A DNA stretch of 64,000 nt, from the NCBI GenBank assembly GCA_965200045.1, contig OZ241330.1, forward strand, positions 2,108,001 to 2,172,000, given 5' to 3'. A program made the position numbers and the translations under genes. Source of the stretch: Bin25 sp026709415. GTDB lineage: Bacteria; Bacteroidota; Bacteroidia; Flavobacteriales; Flavobacteriaceae. The notes under the pieces were generated by a model, which made no database searches, was not told the origin of the DNA, and worked only from the letters and a program-made list of their open reading frames with translations. Shown here piece after piece: positions 26,423 through 39,200 of this stretch. How positions within the stretch are numbered: position 1 is the first letter of the stretch; each line of letters opens with the position of its first letter.

Positions 26423-27894
26423 TATTGTTTTATTTCCAATATCAATCGGGGTTGCCGATCACCTTCTGCTTCTTTAGAAGTGTATGTGATTCGTCTCGAA
26501 TTCGTAAAAACGGTGGTGAATAACAAGGATAAAACCCCATCACTTTCTTGTTTCACAACGGAAGTCACATCGTATGGATGGACCGGTGGGTTTTCCAAAT
26601 CAACAGACCCGACTAAACCATCGGATGTGAATGTGGCCACCGGATCTGGACTGAGTATTTCTGGTTGGTTGTTGGCTGTGATGGTTAATTCTTCCCAATT
26701 ATCCGCGGTTCTGAAGACACTCTGCGTAGTGGGTTTGCCTTGATTGGCCGTTTCTGCATCAGTCCAGTCTCTCTCTGCAGTCAATTCAACGATGGCTGAA
26801 CTCACCTTGGAAACATCAATATTGGATAAATCAAATTGTAAATAAAATTGTCGGTTATCATCATCTCGATTTCCTTGACTGGCAATCAGGGTGTTGGCCG
26901 CGCCTTGATTTTCATCCGCTCGGTTACTGCCGGGCTTTCCTCGAAACCAGGCGTCTTTAACTACCAGCAACTGAATGGTGGCCGTAGCCGTTTCAGAATC
27001 ATCATCAACAATCGTCAATGTGTGCACATTTTCAGCCCCGACAATGAATCCCTGACCGGCATTGGTAATGGTTAAAACCACTGTCTTATCCCCATCGAGT
27101 AATGGATTGTCAATGGGGTGAATCTCAATGTCAAAACCGCTTTCTCCTTCTTCAACATCCACCTGGATCACCCCATTGACGGCTGACGAGCGATAGTCTT
27201 CATCGGCGATGGCCGTACCGGATAGTATCACTTCAAAAGAAGATGGATTGGTCACGGCTTCACTCAACACGACTTGGACAGTATAGGGGGTGGTAGCTCC
27301 CTCTAGAATTTCACCAACACTATTTTTCATATTGATACTGATGGGGGGCGTCTCATCATCCGTAATGGATACTGAAAGAACGGGATGCAATCTTTGTCCT
27401 TGGGCACTCACTAACTCTTCAGTGATAAAAACGCCTTCTCCGTGGAGATCGGTCAATCCAATGTCCAATTGACGGTCTCCCGTATACTGCGTATCATCAG
27501 CTGGTGTGAAGATTAATTTTTCGGTTGCTTTATGGGGCCCTAACCTGATGGTGCTGATCGAAGATCCATTTTCATCCGTTACTGATATTTCATTCGAACT
27601 GCTGGGAATCGATAGTTGAAAAGAAATTTCTTGAAAAAGTCTTTTGGAGACTCCCACTTCAATAACTGTCGATGTGGCTCCTTCTTGTATTTCAATATCT
27701 GATATTCGAAATCCTAAGGCAGCTGGGGCTTCAGAAAATTGGTCATACTCTACCTCTTCTTCCGAACAACTGATGATGCCATACAAACACAACAGGCCTA
27801 TCGAAATATTTCGGATCGAATGGAAAGCGTTCCTGGCAATGAGGTTGACAAGGGGCTTCATTGATAAAACTTCCATGTGATTAACGGTATCCAT
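26422..27894 (-). CDS. Lipoprotein with Calx-beta domain and C-terminal DNRLRE (CBM96-like) domain
   Basis: 490 residues by the longest frame. The likely start is Met12 (27861), which removes the overlap with SusD and gives a signal peptide ending LYGIISCSEEEVEYD. Residues about 55-180 look Ig-like, about 190-305 a Calx-beta domain ('GEILEGATTPYTVQVVLSEA', 'EDYRSSA', 'LLDGDKTVVLTI'), and about 310-490 a DNRLRE domain ('DAWFRGKPGSNRADENQGAA', 'YLQFDLSNI', 'YDVTSVV', 'ITYTSKEA') clearly paralogous to the C-terminus of the gene at 19517-21145. It directly follows SusD, the usual slot of a surface glycan-binding protein (SusE/F position), so glycan binding is the inferred role. Confidence 0.75.
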   Translation of the reverse strand: MDTVNHMEVLSMKPLVNLIARNAFHSIRNISIGLLCLYGIISCSEEEVEYDQFSEAPAALGFRISDIEIQEGATSTVIEVGVSKRLFQEISFQLSIPSSSNEISVTDENGSSISTIRLGPHKATEKLIFTPADDTQYTGDRQLDIGLTDLHGEGVFITEELVSAQGQRLHPVLSVSITDDETPPISINMKNSVGEILEGATTPYTVQVVLSEAVTNPSSFEVILSGTAIADEDYRSSAVNGVIQVDVEEGESGFDIEIHPIDNPLLDGDKTVVLTITNAGQGFIVGAENVHTLTIVDDDSETATATIQLLVVKDAWFRGKPGSNRADENQGAANTLIASQGNRDDDNRQFYLQFDLSNIDVSKVSSAIVELTAERDWTDAETANQGKPTTQSVFRTADNWEELTITANNQPEILSPDPVATFTSDGLVGSVDLENPPVHPYDVTSVVKQESDGVLSLLFTTVFTNSRRITYTSKEAEGDRQPRLILEIKQ

Positions 27895-29629
27895 TATTGC
27901 TTGGATCGGTATTTAAAATGGCCGGATTTTGAGATATTTCTTCAGCAAAAGGAATCGGTAACTGGCTATGGATTGATCGGATGAATAGTGATGGACGATA
28001 AATCCTTTGGAGATCATGTCCTCTTTCTTGCATTTGAGCTCCTGTTTCACGTACCGTTGAAACCAATGTCCCCCATCGAATTAAATCGGGTCGGCGTACA
28101 TTTTCAAAACATAACTCCCACGCCCGTTCTTTTCGAATTTGAGTTCGTAGCTGGACTAGATCCAATCCCATTAAATCTATTTCTTCATTGGGACTCAGTG
28201 GATTTTTTACTCTCGCTCTTCTTCTGACTTGGTTGATCGATTCAAAAGCCGTGTCAATGGTCACCCCACTAGGTAAACTACCACCATGATCCAATACTTC
28301 AACAATGCCTTCGGCCAACATCAAAAGCACATCGGCATAACGAATCACTGGCCAGTTCATTTTATCCACATTATTGGTTGTCGACGGGGAGGGTATCAAA
28401 TATCTTCTGAATTTTCCTACACCATAGCCTAATTCATTATTCGTAGAGACAAATTGATCGCGTGCATTGATTTCGAATTGTGAAATCGACCAGTCTCTTC
28501 TCAACGAGTCCCCGACTTCAAATGATTCATAAAAGGTTGGCAATGGATATCTCCTGGGCGTTCCCCTTTTGTAGGATGAATTAGTGTGTTGTTTCACACC
28601 AAACCAAGTCCCGATCGAACTGCCGTTTTGTGCGTTATTGCCAACAAATGAAAAATGCACTTCCCACATGCTCTCTTTCAAATCAAAGATGCCATAAGAA
28701 TAGTTGGCAAATACTTCGGGGAACGGATGGTCAAAAGGGGCTCCAATGGCCGGTGTTTCAACCACCGGATTCAATGCATGTTCTCCACTGCTCACCACAG
28801 CCCAGGCTTGTTCAACAGCTTTGATGTATTTGGTCTTATCTTGAATGGGATTCCCTGCCCAGTGCAAATAAATTCGAGCCAAGATTCCTTGAGCGGCTCC
28901 TTTATTGATCCGACCTTTATTGCTGACATTTGATGCCGGGGGTAATAGTTCGATGGCTTGAAGCATGTCCAATTCTATTTGTTGGTATACTTCCTCTTTA
29001 GGAGAACGTTCGATGGCTAACTCATCTAAAGAAACATCGGTCCCTAAACGCAAAGGGACATCACCCCAATTCTTTACTAACTGGAAGTAAAAGAAGGCCC
29101 TTAAAAAATAGACATCCCCCAAAAAATTGTCATATTGTTGAACCCTTTGACTGTCCTCCTCGGCCGCTTGATCTCGAAGTTTACTAATGCCATCGATAGC
29201 CAAATTGGCTCTAGCAATACCCTGATACAACGTCGCCCATGCCCTACCGATGTCTTTATTGAATTCTTGAATTTCGTAATTGGCTAGTAAATCACTAGGA
29301 TTGCCAACGCCTTGCCGGTAATACCGGTCAATATCAGTTCCTGTATGAAATGCAATGACATAGTTTGAGGCATATAAATCATTCGAAGACAGCGTATTGT
29401 AAACCCCCACCATGGCCAGTTCTGCAGAACCGACATCTTCAAAAAACGAATCTCCGATAAAAGTGGTGAAAGCTTCTTCTTCGAGAATGTCTTCACAACT
29501 ATTGACCAAAAGAGAGATACTGACCAGAGCCAAAAGAACCCTTAAATGAGAATACCAAGGAACAAATCTCTTGGGGCTTCTAGCCATTCTTCTGATGCTT
29601 ATTTTCTTTGAGATGGGATCGGCTTTCAT
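27881..29629 (-). CDS. susD: SusD/RagB family nutrient-binding outer membrane lipoprotein
   Basis: 582 residues. Signal peptide ends SISLLVNSCEDILEEEAFT (Cys45 with acidic tail); a shorter start at Met15 is possible. RagB/SusD features: 'FFEDVGSAELAMVGVYNTLSS', 'ARANLAIDGIS', 'FLRAFFYFQLVKNWGDVPL', 'AAQGILARIYLHWAG', 'VIRYADVLLMLAEG' and 'RKERAWELCFENVRRPDLIRWG'. The start codon overlaps the stop of the SusC gene by one base (TAATG), so the pair is translationally coupled. It binds glycan on the surface for the SusC at 29629-32763. Confidence 0.95.
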   Translation of the reverse strand: MKADPISKKISIRRMARSPKRFVPWYSHLRVLLALVSISLLVNSCEDILEEEAFTTFIGDSFFEDVGSAELAMVGVYNTLSSNDLYASNYVIAFHTGTDIDRYYRQGVGNPSDLLANYEIQEFNKDIGRAWATLYQGIARANLAIDGISKLRDQAAEEDSQRVQQYDNFLGDVYFLRAFFYFQLVKNWGDVPLRLGTDVSLDELAIERSPKEEVYQQIELDMLQAIELLPPASNVSNKGRINKGAAQGILARIYLHWAGNPIQDKTKYIKAVEQAWAVVSSGEHALNPVVETPAIGAPFDHPFPEVFANYSYGIFDLKESMWEVHFSFVGNNAQNGSSIGTWFGVKQHTNSSYKRGTPRRYPLPTFYESFEVGDSLRRDWSISQFEINARDQFVSTNNELGYGVGKFRRYLIPSPSTTNNVDKMNWPVIRYADVLLMLAEGIVEVLDHGGSLPSGVTIDTAFESINQVRRRARVKNPLSPNEEIDLMGLDLVQLRTQIRKERAWELCFENVRRPDLIRWGTLVSTVRETGAQMQERGHDLQRIYRPSLFIRSIHSQLPIPFAEEISQNPAILNTDPSNNGYR

Positions 29630-32600
29630 TAAAATGTCATTGATAAACCCGTTACAAAAGTTCTGGCCCGAGGGTAAGAACCATAATCCACACCGGCGGT
29701 TAAACCTGAACCGTGAGTACTCACTTCTGGATCAAACCCAGAATAATCGGTTAGGGTCCATAAATTATGTCCCGACACATAAATACGAAATTTCGATATG
29801 CCGACTTTATTCAATAGTTTAGGCGGTAAACTATACCCCATCGATACTGTTTTCAATCGGATGTAGGATCCGTCTTCCACAAAGCGATCGGTGACTTGCC
29901 TAGAGTTGCTGTCTTCGATCGAAGGATAGGCCACCCTCGCGTTTTCTTCATCGGACTGGTTGGGCCGCCAACGATTGACCACATCTTTGTGATAATTGCG
30001 ATTTCCCTGCGTGGTTGTCCACAGAATTTTACTGGCATTATAAATATCATTTCCGTAGGTCCATTGCAAAAAAACATTCAAATCAAATCCTTTGTAACTG
30101 AATTTGTTGGTCAATCCCCCAAAAAAATCAGGATTCGGATTGCCCAGGATCACTTTATCGTTTTCATCAACCTTTCCGTCATTGTCTAAATCGGCATATT
30201 TTCTAAATCCGATTTGTTCATCCCCAAAAGAAAGGTCGATAAAAGGGTTCCCATCTTCATCAAAGTCCTCAGCGGTGTATAACCCATCATCCAAATAGCC
30301 ATAAATCAAGGTGATGGGTTGTCCCACAATGGTGATGAAATCATTGGTGGATTCTGGGCGGTTACCACCACGCCATCTCGAACTGCTCAATAGCGTATCA
30401 TCTTCAACCAATGCTAATGTTTTGGAACGATTGAAACTGATGTTAAAGTTAGAAGTCCAGTTAAATTGTCTGCCTTTATTGGTGATGATGTCCGATTGAA
30501 TAGCCAGTTCGATGCCTTCATTTCTCACTTCACCAATATTTCTAAAAACATCAGTGAATCCTGTCGATGTTGGAATGGGAGAACGCAGAAGAAGATCGAT
30601 CGATTCCTTACGATACAAATCAAAATTGATCGTCAGTTTATTTTTAAATAATCCCAAATCCAAACCTAGGTTGATTTGGCGTTGCGTTTCCCATTTAATT
30701 TCGGGATTGGATAGATTGGTCGGAAACACGCCTGGAGAGATTCCATTTTCAAAACCATACGATGTTGAACCAAGCGATTGTCTTGACACCAACGCTGGAA
30801 TACGATTATTACCAACTTCCCCGTATTCCATTCGAAGTTTCCCATCCGATAACCCTTTGATTTTTTCTGAAAATTTTTCTTCTGAAAATCGCCAGGCAAA
30901 AGCAAAAGAGGGAAATAATCCGTAAACATTATTGTTCCCGAATTTTGAAGAACCATCTCGACGAAGTGTCCCGGTGAACAGATACTTTTCATCGACATTG
31001 ACGATGAGTCTAGAAAATATGGAACTTATTCGATTGGTGGGACTTTTGGATGATGAAGGAATGGAAGGGATTGTCGAAAGCCCTAAATTGTTGACTCCCA
31101 AATTAGAATCAGGAAAGCCAGAAGCCACCACCGAATTACTCCAAGAGGTGAGATCTTGGTAATCAAAACCCACCATCGATGTGAGGTTGAATTTAGAAAA
31201 GGCTTTATTGTAAGTCAATGTGGCTGAAATCAATGTATTGTCGCTTTCACTATTGGTTAGTACGGCCCTGGTAATGCCATTTCTTCTTTCAAAAGCACTG
31301 TTGACGTTGTCAAAAGCATCCCGTTTTCGATCCAATCGCTTAAAACCTGCTCTGACATTTAGTTTTAGGCCTTGTATCATTTCATATTCGACAAAACCGT
31401 TGATAATCAATGTCCTTCGTTCGTCTTCTCTAGCTTGTGTTAAGGCATTCAACAAAGGGTTGACTGAATTGGCCCCCTGTTCGCCTTCTTCGAGATCTGG
31501 ATCAACCGGTAGGTCAATGAACTCATCATTGGTGATAAACAGACCACCGGTAGGACGCGCTTGGACGATGTTTCTTAAGAGATTGAAATTTTGGGATGTT
31601 CCTCCACCATCTCCTGTATTGGGATTTAAGGTGTTGCTAGAAGTGCTGACTCCGGAAACCAAAGCCGTGGTGTATGAAAGGTTTAATCCCGTTTTGATCT
31701 TATCCGTCAAATTTTGATTGAGTTTCATTTTGAGATAGGTACGGGTGAATTGGCTATTGGCCAGCAATCCATCGCCATCATATCTCGAAGCTGATAGATT
31801 ATATCTCGTTTGTTCTCCTCCCCCATTAATGGAGAAAGTATGGCTTTGGGTATTGGTCTGCTTGAAGGCTAAGCTTTGCCAGTCGATACCATCGATGGAA
31901 GAACCGTCCGGTTTTTTATATAATGCTAACGGTCCGTAATAACGAGCCGCATTGTCGGGGTTTTGTTCGTATTTGAGTTCAACAAATTCATAGGGTGATA
32001 AGACATCAATTCGTTTCGTGATTTCTTGAAATCCAAAAAAATTGTTGTAAGAGACTCTTAGCTTGCCCACTTCACCACTTTTGGTACTGATCAAGATGAC
32101 CCCATTACCACCTCTGGCTCCGTAAATGGCTACCGCTGATGGCCCTTTGAGCACTTGCAGGGATTCAATATCCGACTGGTCAATTGACGTGATATCAAAA
32201 TCTTCTACCGGAAAACCGTCAATGACGAATAGCGGGGCACTCGATTGGGTCAGAGAGCCCGTTCCTCGAATTCGAATATCCGTACTCGCTCCTGGTCTCC
32301 CTTGACTCGATGTGATCAACAACCCAGCCACTCGTCCCCCCAATGCTCCATCGATAGAACCCACCGGAGCTGTATTGATGTCCTCCAAATCAGCCGTTCC
32401 CACGGAACCTGTCAAATCTTTTCGCCTAACGCTCCCATAACCGATCACCACCACTTCTTCTAGAGCACTTTGATCCGGTTGCAGAGCCACATTGATCGTT
32501 TGAGATGATAGTATTTCGTATTCTTGAGACACAAACCCTAAATAACTAAAAGATAGAAAAGCTTCATTTTGAACATCAATCGTGTATGTCCCGTCGAATC

Positions 32601-32763
32601 CGGTAACCGTGCCATTGTTCGTTCCGACTTCGATGACCGATACCCCCATCAATGGAAGCCCTTGATCGTCAGAAACGGTTCCAGAAACGGCATTAGTTTG
32701 CTGTGCGTGTCCAATCCAACACGTTAAAATAATGAAACAAATGAACTGTCTGACTTGATGCAT
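29629..32763 (-). CDS. susC: SusC/RagA family TonB-linked outer membrane transporter
   Basis: 1044 residues: signal peptide, CarboxypepD_reg-like domain ('VSGTVSDDQGLPLMGVSV', 'GFDGTYTIDV'), 'EEVVVIGYGSVRRKDLTGSV', plug ('GRPGASTDIRIRGTGSL', 'PLFVIDGFPVEDF', 'LKGPSAVAIYGARGGNGVIL') and beta-barrel ending 'YPRARTFVTGLSMTF' with a terminal Phe. First gene of the seven-gene operon that runs to 16399 with gaps of at most 10 bases; it imports the products of the PL8/GH88 enzymes. No regulator is encoded beside it. Confidence 0.96.
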   Translation of the reverse strand: MHQVRQFICFIILTCWIGHAQQTNAVSGTVSDDQGLPLMGVSVIEVGTNNGTVTGFDGTYTIDVQNEAFLSFSYLGFVSQEYEILSSQTINVALQPDQSALEEVVVIGYGSVRRKDLTGSVGTADLEDINTAPVGSIDGALGGRVAGLLITSSQGRPGASTDIRIRGTGSLTQSSAPLFVIDGFPVEDFDITSIDQSDIESLQVLKGPSAVAIYGARGGNGVILISTKSGEVGKLRVSYNNFFGFQEITKRIDVLSPYEFVELKYEQNPDNAARYYGPLALYKKPDGSSIDGIDWQSLAFKQTNTQSHTFSINGGGEQTRYNLSASRYDGDGLLANSQFTRTYLKMKLNQNLTDKIKTGLNLSYTTALVSGVSTSSNTLNPNTGDGGGTSQNFNLLRNIVQARPTGGLFITNDEFIDLPVDPDLEEGEQGANSVNPLLNALTQAREDERRTLIINGFVEYEMIQGLKLNVRAGFKRLDRKRDAFDNVNSAFERRNGITRAVLTNSESDNTLISATLTYNKAFSKFNLTSMVGFDYQDLTSWSNSVVASGFPDSNLGVNNLGLSTIPSIPSSSKSPTNRISSIFSRLIVNVDEKYLFTGTLRRDGSSKFGNNNVYGLFPSFAFAWRFSEEKFSEKIKGLSDGKLRMEYGEVGNNRIPALVSRQSLGSTSYGFENGISPGVFPTNLSNPEIKWETQRQINLGLDLGLFKNKLTINFDLYRKESIDLLLRSPIPTSTGFTDVFRNIGEVRNEGIELAIQSDIITNKGRQFNWTSNFNISFNRSKTLALVEDDTLLSSSRWRGGNRPESTNDFITIVGQPITLIYGYLDDGLYTAEDFDEDGNPFIDLSFGDEQIGFRKYADLDNDGKVDENDKVILGNPNPDFFGGLTNKFSYKGFDLNVFLQWTYGNDIYNASKILWTTTQGNRNYHKDVVNRWRPNQSDEENARVAYPSIEDSNSRQVTDRFVEDGSYIRLKTVSMGYSLPPKLLNKVGISKFRIYVSGHNLWTLTDYSGFDPEVSTHGSGLTAGVDYGSYPRARTFVTGLSMTF

Positions 32764-33242
32764 ATTAATTCCTTAAATGTAGTTACTCTGAGATCAAAGG
32801 AGTCTAATTATTATGTAACTTTTTTAATAGGCTAACGTTACAGAAATTATCGATCGCCTATGCCATCACGATGGCACCCCATTCTATTCCGCAATCTTAC
32901 AAATTTTTAATAATTCATAGGCTTGCATAAATAATCCCCTATAGATTAATTCAAAACATTTTTTTGTTGCTATCTTTACCATTAGCAGTTATTGAATATC
33001 TCCGCCATGTAACATTTCTAATACATAAAGGTAACTTTATATGGTAGATGCTAATTGGATGTTTATCATAAATTGAACTCAACCATTGTAGATACACATT
33101 AGATATAAATGGGATATCGAGAGCGTACTGTAAATTCATAGAACAATACTTTCAACTAATGATTCATAATTTTTCAAGGATAGCCTCTCGTTGCATTATG
33201 GGTTATTTAAAAAGTGTGTTGGTTTAATCCTGTCAAAGGCAC
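32764..33242. other. Divergent intergenic region between the SusC operon and the giant surface lipoprotein
   Basis: 479 AT-rich bases that must hold the promoters of both the minus-strand SusC operon and the plus-strand gene at 33243. I could not find a full TAnnTTTG box with a matching -33 element on either side, and no RNA gene is seen. Confidence 0.4.
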
Positions 33243-36200
33243 ATGAAGTTTGGGAATATCATCCGATTGAGTCGCATTATTTTGATGGTGTTTGCGATTA
33301 TTCTAGCCTGTCAAAAAGATCCCCTCATTGATGTATTAAAACCGCAGATCTCTCTGCTTCAGATTGAGTATAATCAAAGTAAACACAAATTAGATCAACT
33401 CAAAACAGAGAATACCGAATTAAAGCAAAAAATTTCTTCACTTCAAGAATCTTATGTTTTATTACAAAAACAATATCAAGATGAGTTATCGGGATCTGAA
33501 GCTCTTCAAAATGAAATTGATGGTGTCGAAAAACAGCTCCAAACGACCATAGAAAATAACCGCTTAAAGCGTTCAGCTCTATTGACTACGTTGGCAGAAC
33601 TGAAAGAAAAAGTTAAAAACAGCTCGGAGGAGTTTCAGCAACTTGAAGAAAACCAAAAATTATTGGATGAGACCACCAAGGCTCTAAATCAAGTTGAAAA
33701 AACTCAGCCTATACTCCAAGAACTTCAAAATAAAATCGCTGAGTTTCAATCAGATTTGAATGAGCATTTGCTCAAAAAAAAGGAATATGAAGATTTAGAA
33801 TCGGAGCATTCATCGAAATTGGATGAAATTTCTCAACTGGAAAAACAAATTGAAAAAGCAGAAAAAACTTTAGAAAAGTTACGATTAGATTTCGAAATAA
33901 ACCAATTAGACCAACAACTAAGTGATGAAACATCGACTAATGGGCTGATTGAAAAAGTGGAAAGTGATCTCGCCGATTTAAACCAACAAATTAAAAAACT
34001 ATCGACATTCGCTGAGATCTTACCAAAACTCAAAGAGTCCTTAAGTGAAACGATTGAAACCGAAAAAAACCTTCAATTACAACTTGGAGATTTAAAACAT
34101 GAATTCTATCTACTAACTGGAAATACACCCCCTCCTGCTCCCGTTGTTAATGGACCTTCTATCCAAGTTGATAGCGATATGCCGAAACGCTTTTTTATAG
34201 GCGATATTTACAAATTAAACTATAGTTTTTTCAATCAAGAAGGCGTTCTTAGTCAACCGACAGGATTGGTTTTGTGGTCTTCAAATAATGAAAAGATCCT
34301 TAAAATCGATGAAGTCAGTGGAGAAATACAAGCCATGGGGCTTGGTACTGTAGAGGTTTCAATCACTACCCAAATAGATGATCAAGTTTATGAAGATTCA
34401 TTGACCATCGATGTATCCAATTTATTGAAACATCGAGTAGAAATTGTACAAGACATCCCTAATGTATTCATGCCTAACCAGAAGCATGATCTTGAATTTG
34501 CCTATTTCGATGAGCGAGGAGAAAAGGTCACCCAGCCGGAAGGCAAAGTCACTTGGAAAAGCTCCAATACGCAGGTCCTTAGCGTTCATCCAAACACAGG
34601 CGAAATCACCGCTTTAAAATCTGGTTCAGCCACCATCATCGTGTCTTTAGAACATCCAGAAAATGGGGTGATGACGTATTCATATCAAATTCAAGTTCAG
34701 AGTGATTCGATTCCACCTAGATTGGTGATCCATGACAAGCCCAGTAACTCTAGAATTGGAGTCAATGAAACTTACGATTTGAATTTTGAGTATTACAATA
34801 GTTCAGGACAAAAAGTTGATATTCCCAATGGATTAAGCTTTATTTGGCGTTCGACGGAGACCACCAAGGTCACCATTAATTCTTCAACAGGTGTGATTAC
34901 GGGTGTGGCAGCAGGCACTTCAGTCATTTCTGTCAGCACCATCATCGAAGGACAAATCATTTCAGATAGGATTACCATCACTGTATCTGATGGTTCGGTT
35001 CCCAATGATGCTGATCGAGTAGAGATTGTGGAAACCGATTTTCCCAATCCATTTTTAGTGGGTCAAGCCCACCGATTTACTCTTCAATTCTTTGATTCGA
35101 ATGGAAACAAAATCAATGCACCAAACGGTACCGCTGTCTGGAAATCCAGTAAAAACAGAAATGCAAGGCCCAATAATTCAGGCGAGGTCACAGCCGAACG
35201 AAAGGGGGATGCCACCATCACGGTCACATTCACGATTAGTGGAAATTCTAAGACTTTAACGGACAGCTATGATATCACGGTCGAGCAAGGGCCGGCTATT
35301 CGAATTATAGAAAATATTCCATCCAATTTTGCCCCTCCTCAGACATTTACTTTATCTTACCATTATTGGAATGCCAGTGGAATTAAAGTCAACCCCCCAG
35401 ACGGCATCCGATGGAAAAGCGCAACAAAAAGTGTGGCCACTATCGATAACCGTACCGGTGAGGTTACTGCCGTTGGAGCCGGAACGTCCGTGATTACCAT
35501 CACCACGCAGGAAAGCAATAATAACGATCGAATAAGTGATACCTATGAGATTACCGTGGGGGGTAGTCCAACCGTTGAACCTGAACTTCGAATCATCGAC
35601 TTACCAACCAATTCGACGATTAGCATCAATGGAATGCAAGATTTAAATTTTGAATACTTTGACCATACTGGAACCAAGAGCGATTTACCTCAAGGGGCAA
35701 CCGTCACTTGGACCTCTTCCGATACAACCAAAATAACCATTGATACATCATCAGGCGTGATGACGGGTGTGGCTGAAGGCACTTCAGACATCACAGTTAC
35801 GGCGACGATTGATGGAAAGACCATAACAAAAACGGAAACCATTACGGTATCGGCTGGTTCGGTATCTCAAGATGCTGATCGCATTGAAATTGTGGAAACC
35901 GATTTTCCCGATCCATTTTTAGTGGGGCAAGCCCACCGATTTACTCTTCAATTCTTTGATTCGAATGGAAACAAAATCAATGCACCAAACGGTACCGCTG
36001 TCTGGAAATCCAGTAAAAACAGAAATGCAAGGCCCAATAATTCAGGCGAGGTCACAGCCGAACGAAAGGGGGATGCCACCATCACAGTCACATTCACGAT
36101 TAGTGCCAACTCTAAGGAATTAATGGACACCTATGATATCACGGTCGAACAAGGGCCGGCTATTCGAATCATAGAAAATCTCCCATCAAATTTTGCCCCT

Positions 36201-39200
36201 CCCCAGAAACATACTTTGACCTACCATTATTGGAATGCCAGTGGAGCTAAAGTAGATCCCCCTGACGGCATCCGATGGAGAAGCGCAACAAAAAGTGTGG
36301 CCACTATCGATAACAGTACCGGTGAGGTGACAGCCGTTGGAGCCGGTACATCAGTGATTACCATCACCACGCAGGAAAGCAATAACAACGATCGAATAAG
36401 TGATACCTATGAGATTACAGTGGGGGGGGGTAGTCCAACCGTTGAACCTGAACTTAGAATCATCGACTTACCCAATAATTCGACGATTACCATCAATGGA
36501 ACGCATGATTTAGATTTCGAATACTATGACAATACTGGAACGAAAGCGAATTTACCTACAGGGGTGACCCCCACTTGGACTTCTTCCGATACGACCAAAA
36601 TCACCATCGATGCAACAACAGGAGTGATGACGGGTGTGGCAGCAGGCACCTCAGACATCACCGCTAGTGCGACTATTGATGGAAGCCCCATCACCGCAAG
36701 GGAAACCATCACGGTTTCGGCTGGTTCCTTACGCACCGATGGTAGCCGCATCGAAATCAATGAAGATTTAGATTTATTCTTTGTCGGAAAAACACATACC
36801 TTCACTTTCACCTATTATAATAACTCCGACACCGAAACAACCGAGCCTGCAGGTTCTCCTCAATGGACCGCTTCTAATTCTCGAGTCACTTTTAGCACCT
36901 CCAATATAGGGGAAAGCACTGGGGCTGAAGCAGGTATCGTCACTATAACCCTTCGATACACATTTGATGATGATGGAAGCTATCTCGAAGATACCTATCG
37001 ATTTAGCGTTATTGAAGGATCTCTCGTTCGAATCTTAGAAAACCTTCCCGAAGGATTTAAAAAGGGACAAACCCATACCCTAACCGCTGAATACTACGAT
37101 GCCACGGGAACCAAAACCACTCACCCAGACGGCTTGAGTTGGTCTTCTAACGATGAAAATGTAGCGACCGTCGACCAAAACGGTCAAGTCACAGCGGTTG
37201 GACCTGGAAGCGTACGTATTCGAGTCGTCACTCAAGAAAGCACGCCTAGTGAGCGAAAGAGTACTCGTTATGCATTTAATGTATTGACTGATCCCGAGCT
37301 TAAAATCATTGATTTACCTGATAGCTCCACTATCGGCATCAATGAAACACAAGATTTAGACTTTGAATACTTTGACAATACGGGAACCAAAGTCAATTTG
37401 CCTATGGAAGCAACCGCCACTTGGACTTCTTCTGACGTTTCCAAAATAACGATCAATGCCTCAACAGGCGTGATTACGGGTGTGGCTACAGGCACTTCAG
37501 ATATCCGTGTCAGTACGACTATTGATGGAAGCCCTATCATGGCCACTGAAACCATCACCGTTTCTGCTGGTTCCTTACGCAATGATGGTAGTTATATTAC
37601 AATTCAAGAAGATTTGCCTCAATTGTTCTTCGTTGGACAAACCCATATGTTCGCCATCAAACATTATGATTCGAGTGATATCGAAATTGCTCAACCCGCA
37701 GGTTCTGCTGAGTGGACTGCCAGTAACTCTGGAATGACGTTTAGTACCACCACGATAGGTCAAGGGACTGCTGCCACATCGGGGACCATCACCATTACCG
37801 TGCGATACACCTTTGATTCTGATGGGAACTATCTTGAAGACACCTATGAAATTGAAGTTCTACAAGGTCCACTCGTTCGAATCGTAGAAGATATTCCGGA
37901 AGGATTTAAAAAAGGACAAACCCACACCCTAACGGCCGATTATTATAATTCATCTGGACAAAAAGTAACCCATCCTGATGGTTTGACTTGGACAAGTCGA
38001 AATGCTGATGTGGCTACAATCAATAGAGATAGTGGCTTACTTACAGCTGTCGGTCCAGGAACCGTCACCGTTGTCGCTCGGACAAAAGGAAGTACTCCAA
38101 GGCAGAGTGACACCTATGCCTTTACAGTACTTGCCGACTCAGAGCTCAAAATCATTGATCTTCCCCCAAGTTCTTCAATTACTTTAAGCACTTCTCATGA
38201 TTTAAATTTTGAGTTTTATAATAGTTCGGGAACCAAGGTCAATTTACCCCCAGGAGCAACCGTCAGTTGGACTTCTTCTGACGTTTCTAAAGTCAGTGTG
38301 GTTTCAGGAACCGGGGTCATTACAGGTACTGGAATTGGAGAGGCTGATATCACGGCAAGCACGACGATTGATGGGGCTACCATAACGGCTAAAGCCACTA
38401 TTTCGGTCGTGGCTGGTTCACAACGAAGTGATGGCAGTTATATTGAAATCCAAGATGATTTGCCCGATCCATTCCTTGTTGGACAAACTCATACATTCAG
38501 GATCAAATATTATGATTCGACTGATACCGAAATCACTCCTTTACCTGCGGGTTCTTATGAATGGACAACTACGAACAATCGAATCACTTTCAGTTCAAGC
38601 AATTCAGGTGTGGGTGTTGGGGCCGGTCCAGGCACCGTGAAGATTACCGTTCGATACACCTTTAATTCTGATGGAAGTTATCTGGAAGCTATCTACCGAC
38701 CGAAAGTCATTCAAGGACCATTAGTTCAAATCACAGAAAATATCCCCGAAGGATTCAAAAAAGGAGGAAGATATATTTTATCTGCCGAATACTATGATGC
38801 CACTGGAAACAACATCGGTCATCCAGATGGATTGAGTTGGTCTAGCAGTGATGATACGGTCGCGACTGTTGATTCATCGACCGGTGAAGTTATAGCTGTC
38901 GACCCAGGAAAGGTCACCATCACGGTGACGACTCAAGAAAGTAATATGAATAGTCGAATCAATGATACTTATGAGTTTGACGTGCTGACGGACCCTGACA
39001 TTAAAATCATTGATTTACCCACGGACTCTTCGATCAACGTCGGTGAAACACATCCTTTGGATTATGAATACTATGACAATATGGGAGCCAAAGTTGAATT
39101 ACCCCAAGGATCCACCGTCACTTGGACCTCTTCCGATTCCACCAAAGTAAGCGTCGACTCATCAGGCGTGATTACCGGTGAGGCTGCAGGAAGTGCCGAT

